From: Deltaproteobacteria bacterium
Lineage (GTDB): Bacteria; Desulfobacterota; GWC2-55-46
Length of the DNA stretch: 64,000 nucleotides
Assembly: GCA_019912665.1 (NCBI GenBank)
Contig: JAIOIE010000021.1
Location: forward strand, 199,679-263,678
Direction of reading: 5' to 3'
Position 1 is the first letter of the stretch, and each line of letters starts with the position of its first letter. Below the pieces are notes generated by a model, which ran no database searches, was not told the origin of the DNA, and saw only the letters and a program-made list of their open reading frames with translations. This document shows positions 17,150 to 25,218 of the stretch, one piece after another. The position numbers and the translations under genes are program-made.

Positions 17150-18073
17150 TCAGCTCATGTCCATGCTTCCGAGCGACAACTCCACATACTTCCTCTTCTC
17201 ATCCTGCATTCCCGTGTATATCTCGTTTATGCAATGAAGGAGCCCCTGCCCCAGGTCCACGTGCTGCGGAGGGCTCATCTTCTTTGCGAACCTCGGGCTG
17301 AAGGCGTAGGGGGTTATCCTGTAATGGGTATCCTGCTTTCTTTCCCTGTACTCGACCACCACCCTGCCCTTGAGCATCTCGGCCACCATCTCGAGGAACT
17401 CCCTGTACTTCACCGCCTTGTGCCCCGTCACTATCACGCATTCGTTCCTGAAGGATTTATCGAGCACCTCGACGCTCGACCTTGCCGCGTCCTTCACGTG
17501 CAGGAACTCCCTTTCCTCTTCGCCGCTCCCGTAATAGGTGATCCTACCCTCCGTAACCGCCTCCTTGAGAATCCGGAATACGCTATTCCTCTCATCAGAG
17601 CGCTCTCCGTAAAGAGAGCCGTACCTCATTATCGTGTAGGGGAGCCCGTGAAGGCGGCTAAAGTCCTCTATCATCAGCTCGGATGCCTGCTTGCTTATCC
17701 TGTAGAAGGCCCCTGCGTCGCTGTATACGTACATGGTGCTCGCGAACACGAACCTTTCCGCTTTCTCCGAGGCTGCGGCCTCAAGGATTATGGAGTTCCC
17801 GAGGATATTGTATTTGACCGTGTCTATGGGCCTTGCCCGGCACTCCTCTATGTCCGCAATACCGGCGAAGTTGTAGACAAAGTCCGCGCCCCTCACGGCC
17901 TCCCTGACCTGCTTCTCGTTCAGTATGTCGCCAACGAGCATCTTCTGGGAGGGCTGGAGAAAGGGCGAGCGTTTTCTGTCGAATATCGCGACCTCGAGTC
18001 CCTCACTTGTGAGCTCGTCAGCCACATGGCTTCCCAGAAAGCCCGCTCCACCGAAAACGACCGCCTTTCTCAT
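17150..18073 (-). CDS. NAD-dependent epimerase/dehydratase (extended SDR)
   Basis: A 307-residue extended short-chain dehydrogenase acting on nucleotide sugars. RKAVVFGGAGFLGSHVADEL is the NAD-binding glycine motif, FVYNFAGIADIEEC and VFASTMYVYSDAG are the usual inner strands, and YRISK is the catalytic YxxxK. The segment IMRYGSLYGERSDERNSVF is typical of UDP- or GDP-sugar epimerases. The ATG at 18073 has GGGAG just upstream and lies 10 bases after the HAD gene stop; a TTG at 18094 is the alternative. Substrate not determinable. Confidence 0.86.
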   Translation of the reverse strand: MRKAVVFGGAGFLGSHVADELTSEGLEVAIFDRKRSPFLQPSQKMLVGDILNEKQVREAVRGADFVYNFAGIADIEECRARPIDTVKYNILGNSIILEAAASEKAERFVFASTMYVYSDAGAFYRISKQASELMIEDFSRLHGLPYTIMRYGSLYGERSDERNSVFRILKEAVTEGRITYYGSGEEEREFLHVKDAARSSVEVLDKSFRNECVIVTGHKAVKYREFLEMVAEMLKGRVVVEYRERKQDTHYRITPYAFSPRFAKKMSPPQHVDLGQGLLHCINEIYTGMQDEKRKYVELSLGSMDMS

Positions 18074-18083
18074 CTCCGCTCCC

Positions 18084-18722
18084 TTATCGGCCAAGCCCGT
18101 TCATGAGCTTCATAAGCCCGCTGAGGTCTTTTATCTTGTGCCTTTCGTTTTTTAGCGGGCCGCTGCCTGGAACCCTCGCTATGAAATGGGTCCCGGCCTC
18201 ATTGGCTGCGTTTCTATCCGATTCGGCATCTCCGACAAGTACGACCTCTTCACCTGAGAGGCCGTGCCTTCTCATTATGTCCCTTAGCGCCTCCGTCTTT
18301 ATCATGGGACTCCCGTAAACGCCCCTGAAGTATCCGGCGATCCCCCTTGCCCTTACGATATCGGCAAGCTCTTCCGCCGGGGTCCCAGAGGCTATGAACA
18401 TGAGGTATTCGGCATGGTGTCTTTCGAGGAACTCTGACGCGCCTTTTACGAACGGGGCATTAAGCACTTTTTCATAGACAAGGGCCGAGAATTCTTCTCC
18501 GAGCTTCTGCCCGGCCGCTTCGGTGTATTCGATACCAAGTATCTTCTCGTGGATGTGCCTGAACTTCCTGTATCGCGAGATCCCTTCGTGGGCGCGGTGG
18601 TACTCGATTATCTCGTCCACCTTTTCAGGGTATTTCGAGAAAAGATTACTGAACGCTTCTGTCTTTATTTGAGCGGACTCCAGGATGACCCCGTCGAAAT
18701 CGAATGCTATGGCCCTTATGAT
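18084..18722 (-). CDS. HAD-superfamily phosphatase (start codon non-canonical)
   Basis: A HAD hydrolase of about 212 residues. AIAFDFDGVILESAQIK carries motif I (D-x-D), MFIASGTPAEEL motif II, SPMIKTEALRDIM the motif III Lys region and VVLVGDAESDRNAANEAG motif IV. The cap inserted after motif I is of the small helical type, as in phosphoglycolate and beta-phosphoglucomutase-like enzymes. No ATG, GTG or TTG lies near the motif I segment. The frame crosses the stop of the upstream gene at an ATC-ATA pair (18722-18717) preceded by a G-rich stretch, so an AUC or AUA start with translational coupling is my best reading. A CTG about 39 bases up is the alternative. Probably dephosphorylates an intermediate of the aldolase module. 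Confidence 0.75.
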   Translation of the reverse strand: MIRAIAFDFDGVILESAQIKTEAFSNLFSKYPEKVDEIIEYHRAHEGISRYRKFRHIHEKILGIEYTEAAGQKLGEEFSALVYEKVLNAPFVKGASEFLERHHAEYLMFIASGTPAEELADIVRARGIAGYFRGVYGSPMIKTEALRDIMRRHGLSGEEVVLVGDAESDRNAANEAGTHFIARVPGSGPLKNERHKIKDLSGLMKLMNGLGR

Positions 18723-19672
18723 CGCCCTGCCCCCTTTTCCGGCCCGGTCCTGAGACAGGCGAGGCCGAAACCCTTGAGGAGGTTTGATACCGCCTCCATC
18801 TCCATCTCCGAGCGCGTCTCCCGGGCATACGAGCCTATATGCGGCGTGAGTATGACATTCGGGAGCGCGGCAAGCGGCCCCCTGTAAGGCTCCTCCTCGA
18901 ATACGTCGAGGGCGGCGCCGGACAACCTGCCTGACGATAGCGCCTCGTACAGCGCTGCCTCGTCCACAACCCCTCCCCTCGAGGTGTTTACGAGTGCCGC
19001 GCCCTCTTTCATGAGGGACAGCTCCCTCCACCCGAGTAGCTTCATACACGGCGATGCCAAGGATGCATGGACCGTTACCGCATCGGCCCACGCAAGGAGC
19101 TCGCCAATATCCGAAGGGCTGCATCCGGAATCACTTTCATCACGGCACGGGTCGAAATATCGGATTTCCGCGCCGAAGGGCAAAAGGAGCGCGGCGACCT
19201 TTCTCCCTATCCTCCCGAACCCGATTATCCCTACTTTTTTGCCCCTTAATAAGCTCCCGGCTGATTTCCTCCAGACCCCCTTACGGACCTCGCGGTCCAT
19301 TTCGGTGATCCTCCGCGCGAGGTTCAAAAGGAGCGCCACCGTAAGCTCGGCTACGGCAAGAGTAGGGCCGGAAGGAGTATTGTATACCGCCATGCCGAGC
19401 CTCTTTGCGGCGTCGAGATCGATGTTTTCGAGCCCTGCGCCGCAGCGCGATATTATCTTAAGCCCTCGCATTTCTCCAAGGACCGGACCATCCAGGCGCT
19501 CTGTGCCGGCTATGAGCCCTGCCGCGCCCCTGGCAAGGGCCCTCAACTCATGCTCCCTGAGCGTCCTCCCGTAGGGGTTCATTACAGGCTCGAAGCCGCT
19601 CTCCTTGAGCACATCAAGCGGCGAGCGGTCGTATTCTGCGAAAGTAGATGTGGAGATGAGGACCTTTGTCAC
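18716..19672 (-). CDS. D-isomer-specific 2-hydroxyacid dehydrogenase
   Basis: A 318-residue NAD(P)-dependent dehydrogenase, of the phosphoglycerate dehydrogenase type but without an ACT domain. KKVGIIGFGRIGRKVA (146-160) is the Rossmann glycine motif. VNTSRGGVVDEAALYEAL contains the substrate-binding Arg, ALDVFEEEP the catalytic Glu, and VILTPHIGSY the catalytic His. Overlaps the aldolase gene upstream by 4 bases. It would interconvert a 2-keto acid and a 2-hydroxy acid; combined with the HpaI-type aldolase before it, the product may be a hydroxyacid or deoxy-ulosonic intermediate for a glycan substituent. That link is inference. Confidence 0.88.
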   Translation of the reverse strand: MTKVLISTSTFAEYDRSPLDVLKESGFEPVMNPYGRTLREHELRALARGAAGLIAGTERLDGPVLGEMRGLKIISRCGAGLENIDLDAAKRLGMAVYNTPSGPTLAVAELTVALLLNLARRITEMDREVRKGVWRKSAGSLLRGKKVGIIGFGRIGRKVAALLLPFGAEIRYFDPCRDESDSGCSPSDIGELLAWADAVTVHASLASPCMKLLGWRELSLMKEGAALVNTSRGGVVDEAALYEALSSGRLSGAALDVFEEEPYRGPLAALPNVILTPHIGSYARETRSEMEMEAVSNLLKGFGLACLRTGPEKGAGRS

Positions 19673-20454
19673 GTGAAACTGAGCCTCCTCAAATTCTTAA
19701 GCCCCTCCCCGCAGGAGGACCCCAGAAAAAGGGTGTCAAGGCTCAGGCCTATGAACCTGTACCCTTCAGCTATTCTGGCCGACGCCTCCCTCCAATCAGG
19801 AGGTATGACGTGGAATCCGGAAAGTGTGCCTGTCCTCACTGCCGCCTCACTCACCTTTTCAAGGGAAGCGATCACCTCGGGATGGTCGAACTCACCGGGC
19901 CTGCCGAGCGAGCCTGAAAGGTCGTAAGGGCCCACGATAAAGGCGTCAACGCCCGTTGTCGTTAGTATGCCGTCGAGGTTTTTTAAGGCGTCCACGTGCT
20001 CTATCTGCACGATTACCACGCAGTTCTCGCGGAGCCAGGCCTTGTATCTCTCGAACCCGAGCCCGTAGCCTTGTGCCCTCGCTAGCCCGACACCGCGCGT
20101 GCCAATGGGAGGATAGCTGGCGGCGCGGACCGCACGAAGCGCGTCTTCCCTCGAATTCACCATGGGCACGATGACTCCGTGCGCCCCGGCGTCCATGACC
20201 CTCTTTATCTCATTCGGGTCGTTCGCGCCCACCCTTACGAGCGGCACCGAGCCGCCAAGCTCGATGGCCTGTATCAGCACCTGAGCCTCGCGGAGCGTAA
20301 TGGCGGAATGCTCCATGTCCACTACCAGCCAGTCGAAACCCGCTCTTGCCAGGATTTCGGCAATGGACGGATGGCCGAGCGTTATCCATGAGCCGATGGT
20401 GAGCTCGCCCGCCCGGAGGCGCTCTTTCAAGGAAGCCTTATGCTTTCCCTTCAT
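19669..20454 (-). CDS. HpcH/HpaI-type aldolase
   Basis: A 261-residue class II pyruvate-type aldolase. FDWLVVDMEHSAI includes the catalytic His (about 49), VPLVRVGANDP the substrate-binding Arg, CVVIVQIEHVDAL the metal Glu and AFIVGPYDLSGS the metal Asp. Relatives (HpaI, GarL, RhmA) cleave or form 2-keto-3-deoxy acids from pyruvate and an aldehyde. It is the first gene behind the promoter at 20623-20650, with a 5' leader of about 160 bases that also holds no other gene. In this locus a biosynthetic aldol step is more likely than catabolism. Confidence 0.87.
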   Translation of the reverse strand: MKGKHKASLKERLRAGELTIGSWITLGHPSIAEILARAGFDWLVVDMEHSAITLREAQVLIQAIELGGSVPLVRVGANDPNEIKRVMDAGAHGVIVPMVNSREDALRAVRAASYPPIGTRGVGLARAQGYGLGFERYKAWLRENCVVIVQIEHVDALKNLDGILTTTGVDAFIVGPYDLSGSLGRPGEFDHPEVIASLEKVSEAAVRTGTLSGFHVIPPDWREASARIAEGYRFIGLSLDTLFLGSSCGEGLKNLRRLSFT

Positions 20455-20622
20455 TTGCCTTCGTTTGCTTTTTGGAGTTTGACCGGGATGCTTAACTTGG
20501 ATGAAAAGGACCGGACCGGGGGATGTAACGGGATGGAACTTCTCTTGCCGGCTGCTGACCTTGACCTCTAAATCTGCGCTCTAATTCGGCCTTCTTTTCA
20601 ATTCGCGCTCGCCTCGAATTCA

Positions 20623-20650
20623 ATTCTATTGATTTCGTTTTTTTTGTCAA
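20623..20650 (-). promoter_or_regulatory. Internal sigma-70-type promoter
   Basis: On the minus strand, TTGACA (20650-20645) and TAGAAT (20628-20623) are separated by 16 bases rich in A. The -35 box is perfect and the -10 box matches five of six positions. It lies in the only long gap of the locus (20455-20698) and would drive the aldolase module and the genes after it. Transcription should begin near 20616. Confidence 0.65.
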
Positions 20651-20671
20651 CTCGCCGCGGAGGCCGGTGAA

Positions 20672-20699
20672 AAAATGATTAAAAAAGGGCTCCCCTTTT
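20672..20699 (-). terminator. Rho-independent terminator-like hairpin
   Basis: Minus-strand RNA of 20699-20683 folds as AAAAGGG, loop GAG, CCCUUUU, followed by a U-rich run. The stem begins at the stop codon of the 585-residue protein gene. Together with the promoter at 20623-20650 it divides the glycan locus into two transcription units, although read-through remains possible. Confidence 0.55.
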
Positions 20700-22456
20700 C
20701 AGCAATGAAGGAACCTGTCGAGCCTTTCAGGCGTAATTGGCGCGAAATATCTGGAGAGGTATCCTGCCCTGTACCAAAGGTCCTTTTCGGGCTTTATCCC
20801 GCTCCGGTAATAATCGCTTATGAACGTCTTAAGCTCCTCTTTCGAGTTGACGGATATCTTCTCTTTCCCGTATTTGAATAGCCTGTCGCAGTCGTAGGTT
20901 GAACAGGCCAGCCCGAAATAGGCCACATCGACCGGGTGCTTAAGGGCCTCTATGCCGAGCGAATTGTCATCGTAAAAGAGTATGTCTATCTCCCGGAAGA
21001 TGTCCTCCCAGGGCATGTATTTGGCCATTATGAAATTATACGGGAGCTTCCCTTTTATCACGGCCTCGACCGGCACTATGGGATGGACTTTTAAGTAGAC
21101 CGTGTACTCGCTCCCTTCAAAAGAGTCCCTGAGGGCATCCAATATCGCCGGATAGACGCTCATGTCGAAGGAGAAGGCGTAAGCGACCTTTTTCCTGAAG
21201 ACATGTCTGCCTCGCCCCCATCCGAAGCGCCCTTTCCAGATGTATTCGTGGCGGAGAGCGCACCCCGGCTCGACAAGCCCCTTACCGTATTCGCCGAATT
21301 CGTTCATCACCTCCTCGGGCACTTTCCCGACCGTAAGTATCTTGTCCGGGTAAAAAGGGAGGTCCAGTTCGAACTTGCCAGGGAAATACTGGAGTAGCTT
21401 CATCGAAAAACTCGTGTGCTGGAAACCGACGAGACGGGTAGCTGGGCTTATCCTGTTCCTCTGCAAAGCAAGGAACTTCTCCCAGGGATGGTTCTCGTAG
21501 GCGTAAACTATCCTCTTTATGGAAAAGTCCGAAAGGAGCCTTTCAAAAAAATAGAACTGCTTCCAGGCGTATATGTGCTCGCACCGGAAATAGTCCTCCT
21601 CCAGCGACGCGTTGACTAGAGCCGAGACATCAAGCCCCTGGTGCGTGATCTTTTCCCCGGCTTTGAGAAATGAGCCTGCGGCCTTGATGTAGGCCCTCAC
21701 GAGGCCGCCTGTCGACAAAAGCCTGTTACAGACCGAAAGACCGAACCCGTCTTCCCCTGACATCCCTGCTATGTCGCGAAGCGCCGTTATGTGGCCTCTC
21801 ATATATCTAACCGGCTTCCAGGGGGAGAGGTTCAGGTAGAGCGTGAGCAACACCACGACCCTGCCGCCCTGCCTGGCAGCGCGCTCGATAAGAGGCTGGA
21901 AGTAGTCGTCCCTGAATCTGCCGTCCTTTTTGCATCTGTAGTCGTAAAAACTCAGAAAGGCGCAGTCGTAATCCCTTTCCGTCGGCTTGGGCAGGATGGC
22001 CTTGGCAAGGAATAGAAGCGCGAGGTCCAGAAAGAACGCAAGGCCAAACCTGAAGGGCAGGCGGGCGGCCCTCGCCGCCCTCAGAAGGAGAAACCGCGCC
22101 CTGCCGCCGCTCCACCTTATGCCCTTTCTGTCGAGTATGTCCCTCAGGCCGGCATAGAGGGCCGGTTCGAGGTTCTCTATCCTGAAATTTCCCTTTGCGC
22201 TCTCTATCGCTTCAATGAGCTGGGCGCATTTTGAAAGCTTGTCGAAAAAGTGGGTCCGCCCGTCAAGCCTTGAGAGGGTATCGGACACTACATATCTCAG
22301 GTCTCTGCTTTTTTCGCTTACGAGCCTTGAAAATGTATCTATATACTCCCTCAGGCCGGGCTCTCCCCACCAGGCCTTTCTGAAGGGAAAGGTCTCGCAG
22401 TCGAGCCTCTCAAGCCTGCCGCCCTTTTTTTTCAGCACTGTAAGCCCGAGCTTCAC
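20699..22456 (-). CDS. Large GT-B-like surface carbohydrate biosynthesis protein
   Basis: A 585-residue protein that I recognise only by general type. The C-terminal half (about 300-560) looks like a GT-B or CDP-glycerol glycerophosphotransferase/KpsS-like domain: RIVYAYENHPWEK (315-327), RLVGFQHTSFSMK with His 347, VYLKVHPIVPV and DIFREIDILFYDDNSLGIEAL, where the last resembles a nucleotide-binding loop. The N-terminal 280 residues have no clear match. Residues 135-155 are hydrophobic and could bind the membrane. It overlaps the methyltransferase upstream by 4 bases. It may transfer a CMP- or CDP-linked sugar; no reaction is assigned. Confidence 0.7.
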   Translation of the reverse strand: MKLGLTVLKKKGGRLERLDCETFPFRKAWWGEPGLREYIDTFSRLVSEKSRDLRYVVSDTLSRLDGRTHFFDKLSKCAQLIEAIESAKGNFRIENLEPALYAGLRDILDRKGIRWSGGRARFLLLRAARAARLPFRFGLAFFLDLALLFLAKAILPKPTERDYDCAFLSFYDYRCKKDGRFRDDYFQPLIERAARQGGRVVVLLTLYLNLSPWKPVRYMRGHITALRDIAGMSGEDGFGLSVCNRLLSTGGLVRAYIKAAGSFLKAGEKITHQGLDVSALVNASLEEDYFRCEHIYAWKQFYFFERLLSDFSIKRIVYAYENHPWEKFLALQRNRISPATRLVGFQHTSFSMKLLQYFPGKFELDLPFYPDKILTVGKVPEEVMNEFGEYGKGLVEPGCALRHEYIWKGRFGWGRGRHVFRKKVAYAFSFDMSVYPAILDALRDSFEGSEYTVYLKVHPIVPVEAVIKGKLPYNFIMAKYMPWEDIFREIDILFYDDNSLGIEALKHPVDVAYFGLACSTYDCDRLFKYGKEKISVNSKEELKTFISDYYRSGIKPEKDLWYRAGYLSRYFAPITPERLDRFLHC

Positions 22457-23400
22457 GGCCCCTTCCTTTTAAAGACGCCGACCGGCTGGTATTTCGGATC
22501 GTATACGCCCCAGGGTAGCCCGTTTTCGCCGCTCATCTTATAATGCCTCGATATCCTCGCCTCTATCTCCCTGGATCTCTTTAGCTTCGTGAAGAGCTCG
22601 TCGTATCTCTCGAAGTTCGAGGGGCAGTCTCCCATGCCGAAGAGGTCCCTTATCGTCCCGGCGCTCAGGCACCAGCCCTCGCATGGCTTGAAGTACCAGT
22701 CAGCGTCACGGGCCGCGCTTATCGTTATTGCCATGGCGGAGCCCTTCTTCAATACCCTTGTGAATTCCGTGACCGACTTCCTTATGGCTTCGAAACCGTT
22801 GTGCTCAAGAGCGGAGATCGAGACTATGCAGTCGACCGAGCCGCTCTCGATATTTTTAAGGTCAGTGAAGTCGCCCTTTACATAACGGACCCTTCCGTAC
22901 GATCGCTTTCTGGATGATAAGGCCTCGCTTATGAGGTCCGGGTCTACAAGCCTCAAGGCCTTTCTCGACGCAGCGCCAGCCGCCTTGAACGGGGACCTGA
23001 GCCATCTTGCGACCTTTCGAGCATCGATTCCGCCCCGGTTGTGTTTTATAAAATGACGATAGGGGTTGCCGGTCGCCCCGATATCGTGCTCCTCCTCTTC
23101 CATTTCGAATATTCTTTTTGCGGCCGGAGGCGCCTTTCGTCCCGCAAAATCAACGCTCAGGACGTTATATCCCGAAACGGCGAGAAGGAACTGCAGAAGC
23201 CCGTTCCCTGCACCCGCGTCCATGACCAGTGCCCCCTTTTTGAGCCCGAGCCTTTCGACTTCCCTTAGAGCCCAGATGATGTCCAGGTCGTAATGCCAGC
23301 CTATCTCGAGGTCAAGCACCTTTTTCCAGCGGTCAATGAGTGCAAGCTTTTCCCTGTTCTCGATGAGCGATGTATCCAGCAGTTCTATCCTATTTCCCAT
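22453..23400 (-). CDS. Class I SAM-dependent methyltransferase
   Basis: A 315-residue methyltransferase. GALVMDAGAGNGLLQFLLA is the SAM-binding motif I, NVLSVDFAGRKAP the motif II acidic region and SVDCIVSISALEHNGFEA the motif IV equivalent. LKKGSAMAITISAARD follows as the usual late strand. It sits between a second methyltransferase (16-base overlap) and the large GT-B-like gene (4-base overlap). It probably O- or N-methylates a sugar in the repeat unit. Confidence 0.82.
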   Translation of the reverse strand: MGNRIELLDTSLIENREKLALIDRWKKVLDLEIGWHYDLDIIWALREVERLGLKKGALVMDAGAGNGLLQFLLAVSGYNVLSVDFAGRKAPPAAKRIFEMEEEEHDIGATGNPYRHFIKHNRGGIDARKVARWLRSPFKAAGAASRKALRLVDPDLISEALSSRKRSYGRVRYVKGDFTDLKNIESGSVDCIVSISALEHNGFEAIRKSVTEFTRVLKKGSAMAITISAARDADWYFKPCEGWCLSAGTIRDLFGMGDCPSNFERYDELFTKLKRSREIEARISRHYKMSGENGLPWGVYDPKYQPVGVFKRKGP

Positions 23401-24449
23401 TTCGAATCTTCCTCTTGGAAAGTCGAGAGGCCGAGTAACGCCTCGCCCCTGTAATACGCCTTCAGGACCGCGCCCTTCAAGCCGGAATGCCTGTCCGGTC
23501 CTTTTTTCTGCGATGCTTCACGAAGATATCCCATTATCCTCGAATAGTTCCCCTTTTCCGGAGCGCGGCCCCGGCCTTTTATAAAGACCGACCGGACCGA
23601 CTCGTCTCCCAAGAGGAGCGCGAACCCGGATAGGTAGAGCACTGTCTCGAGGGACGAGAGGTTGAAGCTGAAATTATGCGCGTGCACGAAGTAGGACTGG
23701 AGGTCGTGGCCATAGCCTGCGAGGTTCATGATGCCGGGCACCTCCACATAGACGAGTCCGCCGTCCGCAAGGAGGCCCGAAAGGATCCCGAGCTCCGCGA
23801 TGGGATCGTTAAAGTGCTCAAGCACATGGCTCAATATTATGATATCGAACCCGGTCCCGGGTCTTGAAAGGCTTCGGGGCCCGCCCTTCACTGCCTTTAT
23901 CCCCCTTTCAAGCGCACTGTTGAGATAGCCTTCCTCGTACTCGCACGCGTAAAGGTCGCATCCTAGGCCCTTTTCCGCGGCGCTCTCCCTGAACTCCATC
24001 AGGGTAGAGCCGCTTGCCGCGCCCACGTCGCACACCTTCAAGTCTCTTTTAGGGAGGTGCGGGTATAGGAAATCGAATATCCTCCTCCCCTGCCCCTCGT
24101 TCACGAGGTCCTCCAGGACTGTCCCGGCAGGCACCCCGCATATGAGCGGATGGTATATGCTCCCGTAGTACTCGGGAAGCGATTCCGGGGCCATCCTTGG
24201 GTTGAGAGAGACAAGGCCGCACTCGGTACAGATAAAATTCCCGAAAGGAAGGCCGAACCTGTCCTTTTCCGAAATCTTTCTCAGATGCGCCGAGCCGCAG
24301 AGGCACTTGAAACTCCGCTCAAGCCTTATGCCTCCGGCCCGGAGCTTCCCTATGAACCTCTTCCTGTACCGGCGATGCGTCCCGTTCAGCCTGAAGGCAG
24401 GCACGCCATCGGCTCTAAGCCGCCAGGTACTGGTCCCTTTTCTTTCCAA
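23385..24449 (-). CDS. Zinc-ribbon class I methyltransferase
   Basis: A 354-residue protein with two parts. Residues about 48-85 hold a small metal-binding-like ribbon, CLCGS then ICTECGLVSLNPRM, a C-x-C and C-x-x-C pair found in NDP-sugar C-methyltransferases and related proteins. The SAM domain follows: LKVCDVGAASGSTLMEF (motif I), YACEYEEGYLNSA, and DIIILSHVLEHFNDPIAELG. The C-terminal 100 residues resemble the extra domain of this group. It starts 27 bases after the cytidylyltransferase gene. Methylation of a nucleotide sugar is the likely role. Confidence 0.8.
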   Translation of the reverse strand: MERKGTSTWRLRADGVPAFRLNGTHRRYRKRFIGKLRAGGIRLERSFKCLCGSAHLRKISEKDRFGLPFGNFICTECGLVSLNPRMAPESLPEYYGSIYHPLICGVPAGTVLEDLVNEGQGRRIFDFLYPHLPKRDLKVCDVGAASGSTLMEFRESAAEKGLGCDLYACEYEEGYLNSALERGIKAVKGGPRSLSRPGTGFDIIILSHVLEHFNDPIAELGILSGLLADGGLVYVEVPGIMNLAGYGHDLQSYFVHAHNFSFNLSSLETVLYLSGFALLLGDESVRSVFIKGRGRAPEKGNYSRIMGYLREASQKKGPDRHSGLKGAVLKAYYRGEALLGLSTFQEEDSKWEIG

Positions 24450-24476
24450 TAGAACCTCCGTTTTCGACTATAGCTT

Positions 24477-25163
24477 TCATCCGGCTTCCTGAAGCTGCAG
24501 CTTAAAAAGGAGCTCCGCCAGCTTGAAATCGAGCATCTCGTCTATGTCTATGCTTTCGAGCTTGGGCACCTGGTAGGCATAAGGCCTCGCGCCTATGCGT
24601 GCGCCGCTCGATTTGAAGCTTTCCCTGGAAAAGACGTAGAAATTCGAATTCTCCTCAAAGAGCGGCTTAAGATCCTGTGTACGCTCGAGCCTCGCCGGGT
24701 CGTGGTTTATCGGCCTCAATGCCTCGTCATAGAACCTCGACTGGCGCATGGTTACCGAGAAAAGGGAGTCGTGCCCTTGGGCGAGGCCGGAGAAGTAGTC
24801 CCTGGCCGCGTCCTCTATCGTCGATAGCTTCAAAAGGGGATTGGTCGAATGGGTCTGCAGGAAATGGGCTCCCTTTTCTATGACCGATATATCGTGCTCT
24901 ATTATCCTGTTCATGGAGACGTGCTCGCCCAGAAGGTGGGTCGGCCTGTCTATAATCATTATCGATGCACCGAAAAATTCTTCTATCAGTTCTTTTATGA
25001 CAGCGCTGTCCGTGTCCACGTATATGCTCTCGATACTCGGACAGCTTTGGAGCGTACCCAATATCCAGTAGAAGAGGGGCTTGCCTCCGAAATCCCTTAT
25101 GTTCTTGTCGGGTATCCTTTCGCTTCGGCCCCTCATGGGGACGAGCGCTATCATTCTCTCCAT
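24477..25163 (-). CDS. CMP-sugar synthetase homologue (NeuA family), second copy
   Basis: A 228-residue acylneuraminate cytidylyltransferase homologue, which would activate a nonulosonic acid with CTP. IALVPMRGRSERIPDKNIRDFGG contains the CTP-binding loop R-x-x-S-x-R-x-P-x-K-N, YVDTDSAVIKEL and LQTHSTNPLLKLSTIEDA are family strands, and LESIDIDEMLDFKLAE is the C-terminal metal-binding signature. It shares only moderate similarity with the copy at 33209, so it probably serves a different sugar. The ATG at 25163 has GGGGAG 6 bases upstream. Confidence 0.86.
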   Translation of the reverse strand: MERMIALVPMRGRSERIPDKNIRDFGGKPLFYWILGTLQSCPSIESIYVDTDSAVIKELIEEFFGASIMIIDRPTHLLGEHVSMNRIIEHDISVIEKGAHFLQTHSTNPLLKLSTIEDAARDYFSGLAQGHDSLFSVTMRQSRFYDEALRPINHDPARLERTQDLKPLFEENSNFYVFSRESFKSSGARIGARPYAYQVPKLESIDIDEMLDFKLAELLFKLQLQEAG

Positions 25164-25218
25164 CTCTTCTCCCCGGAGCCGAAACAACGGCTCCCGTCAT
25201 ATTCGCGGATAAAAGCCG

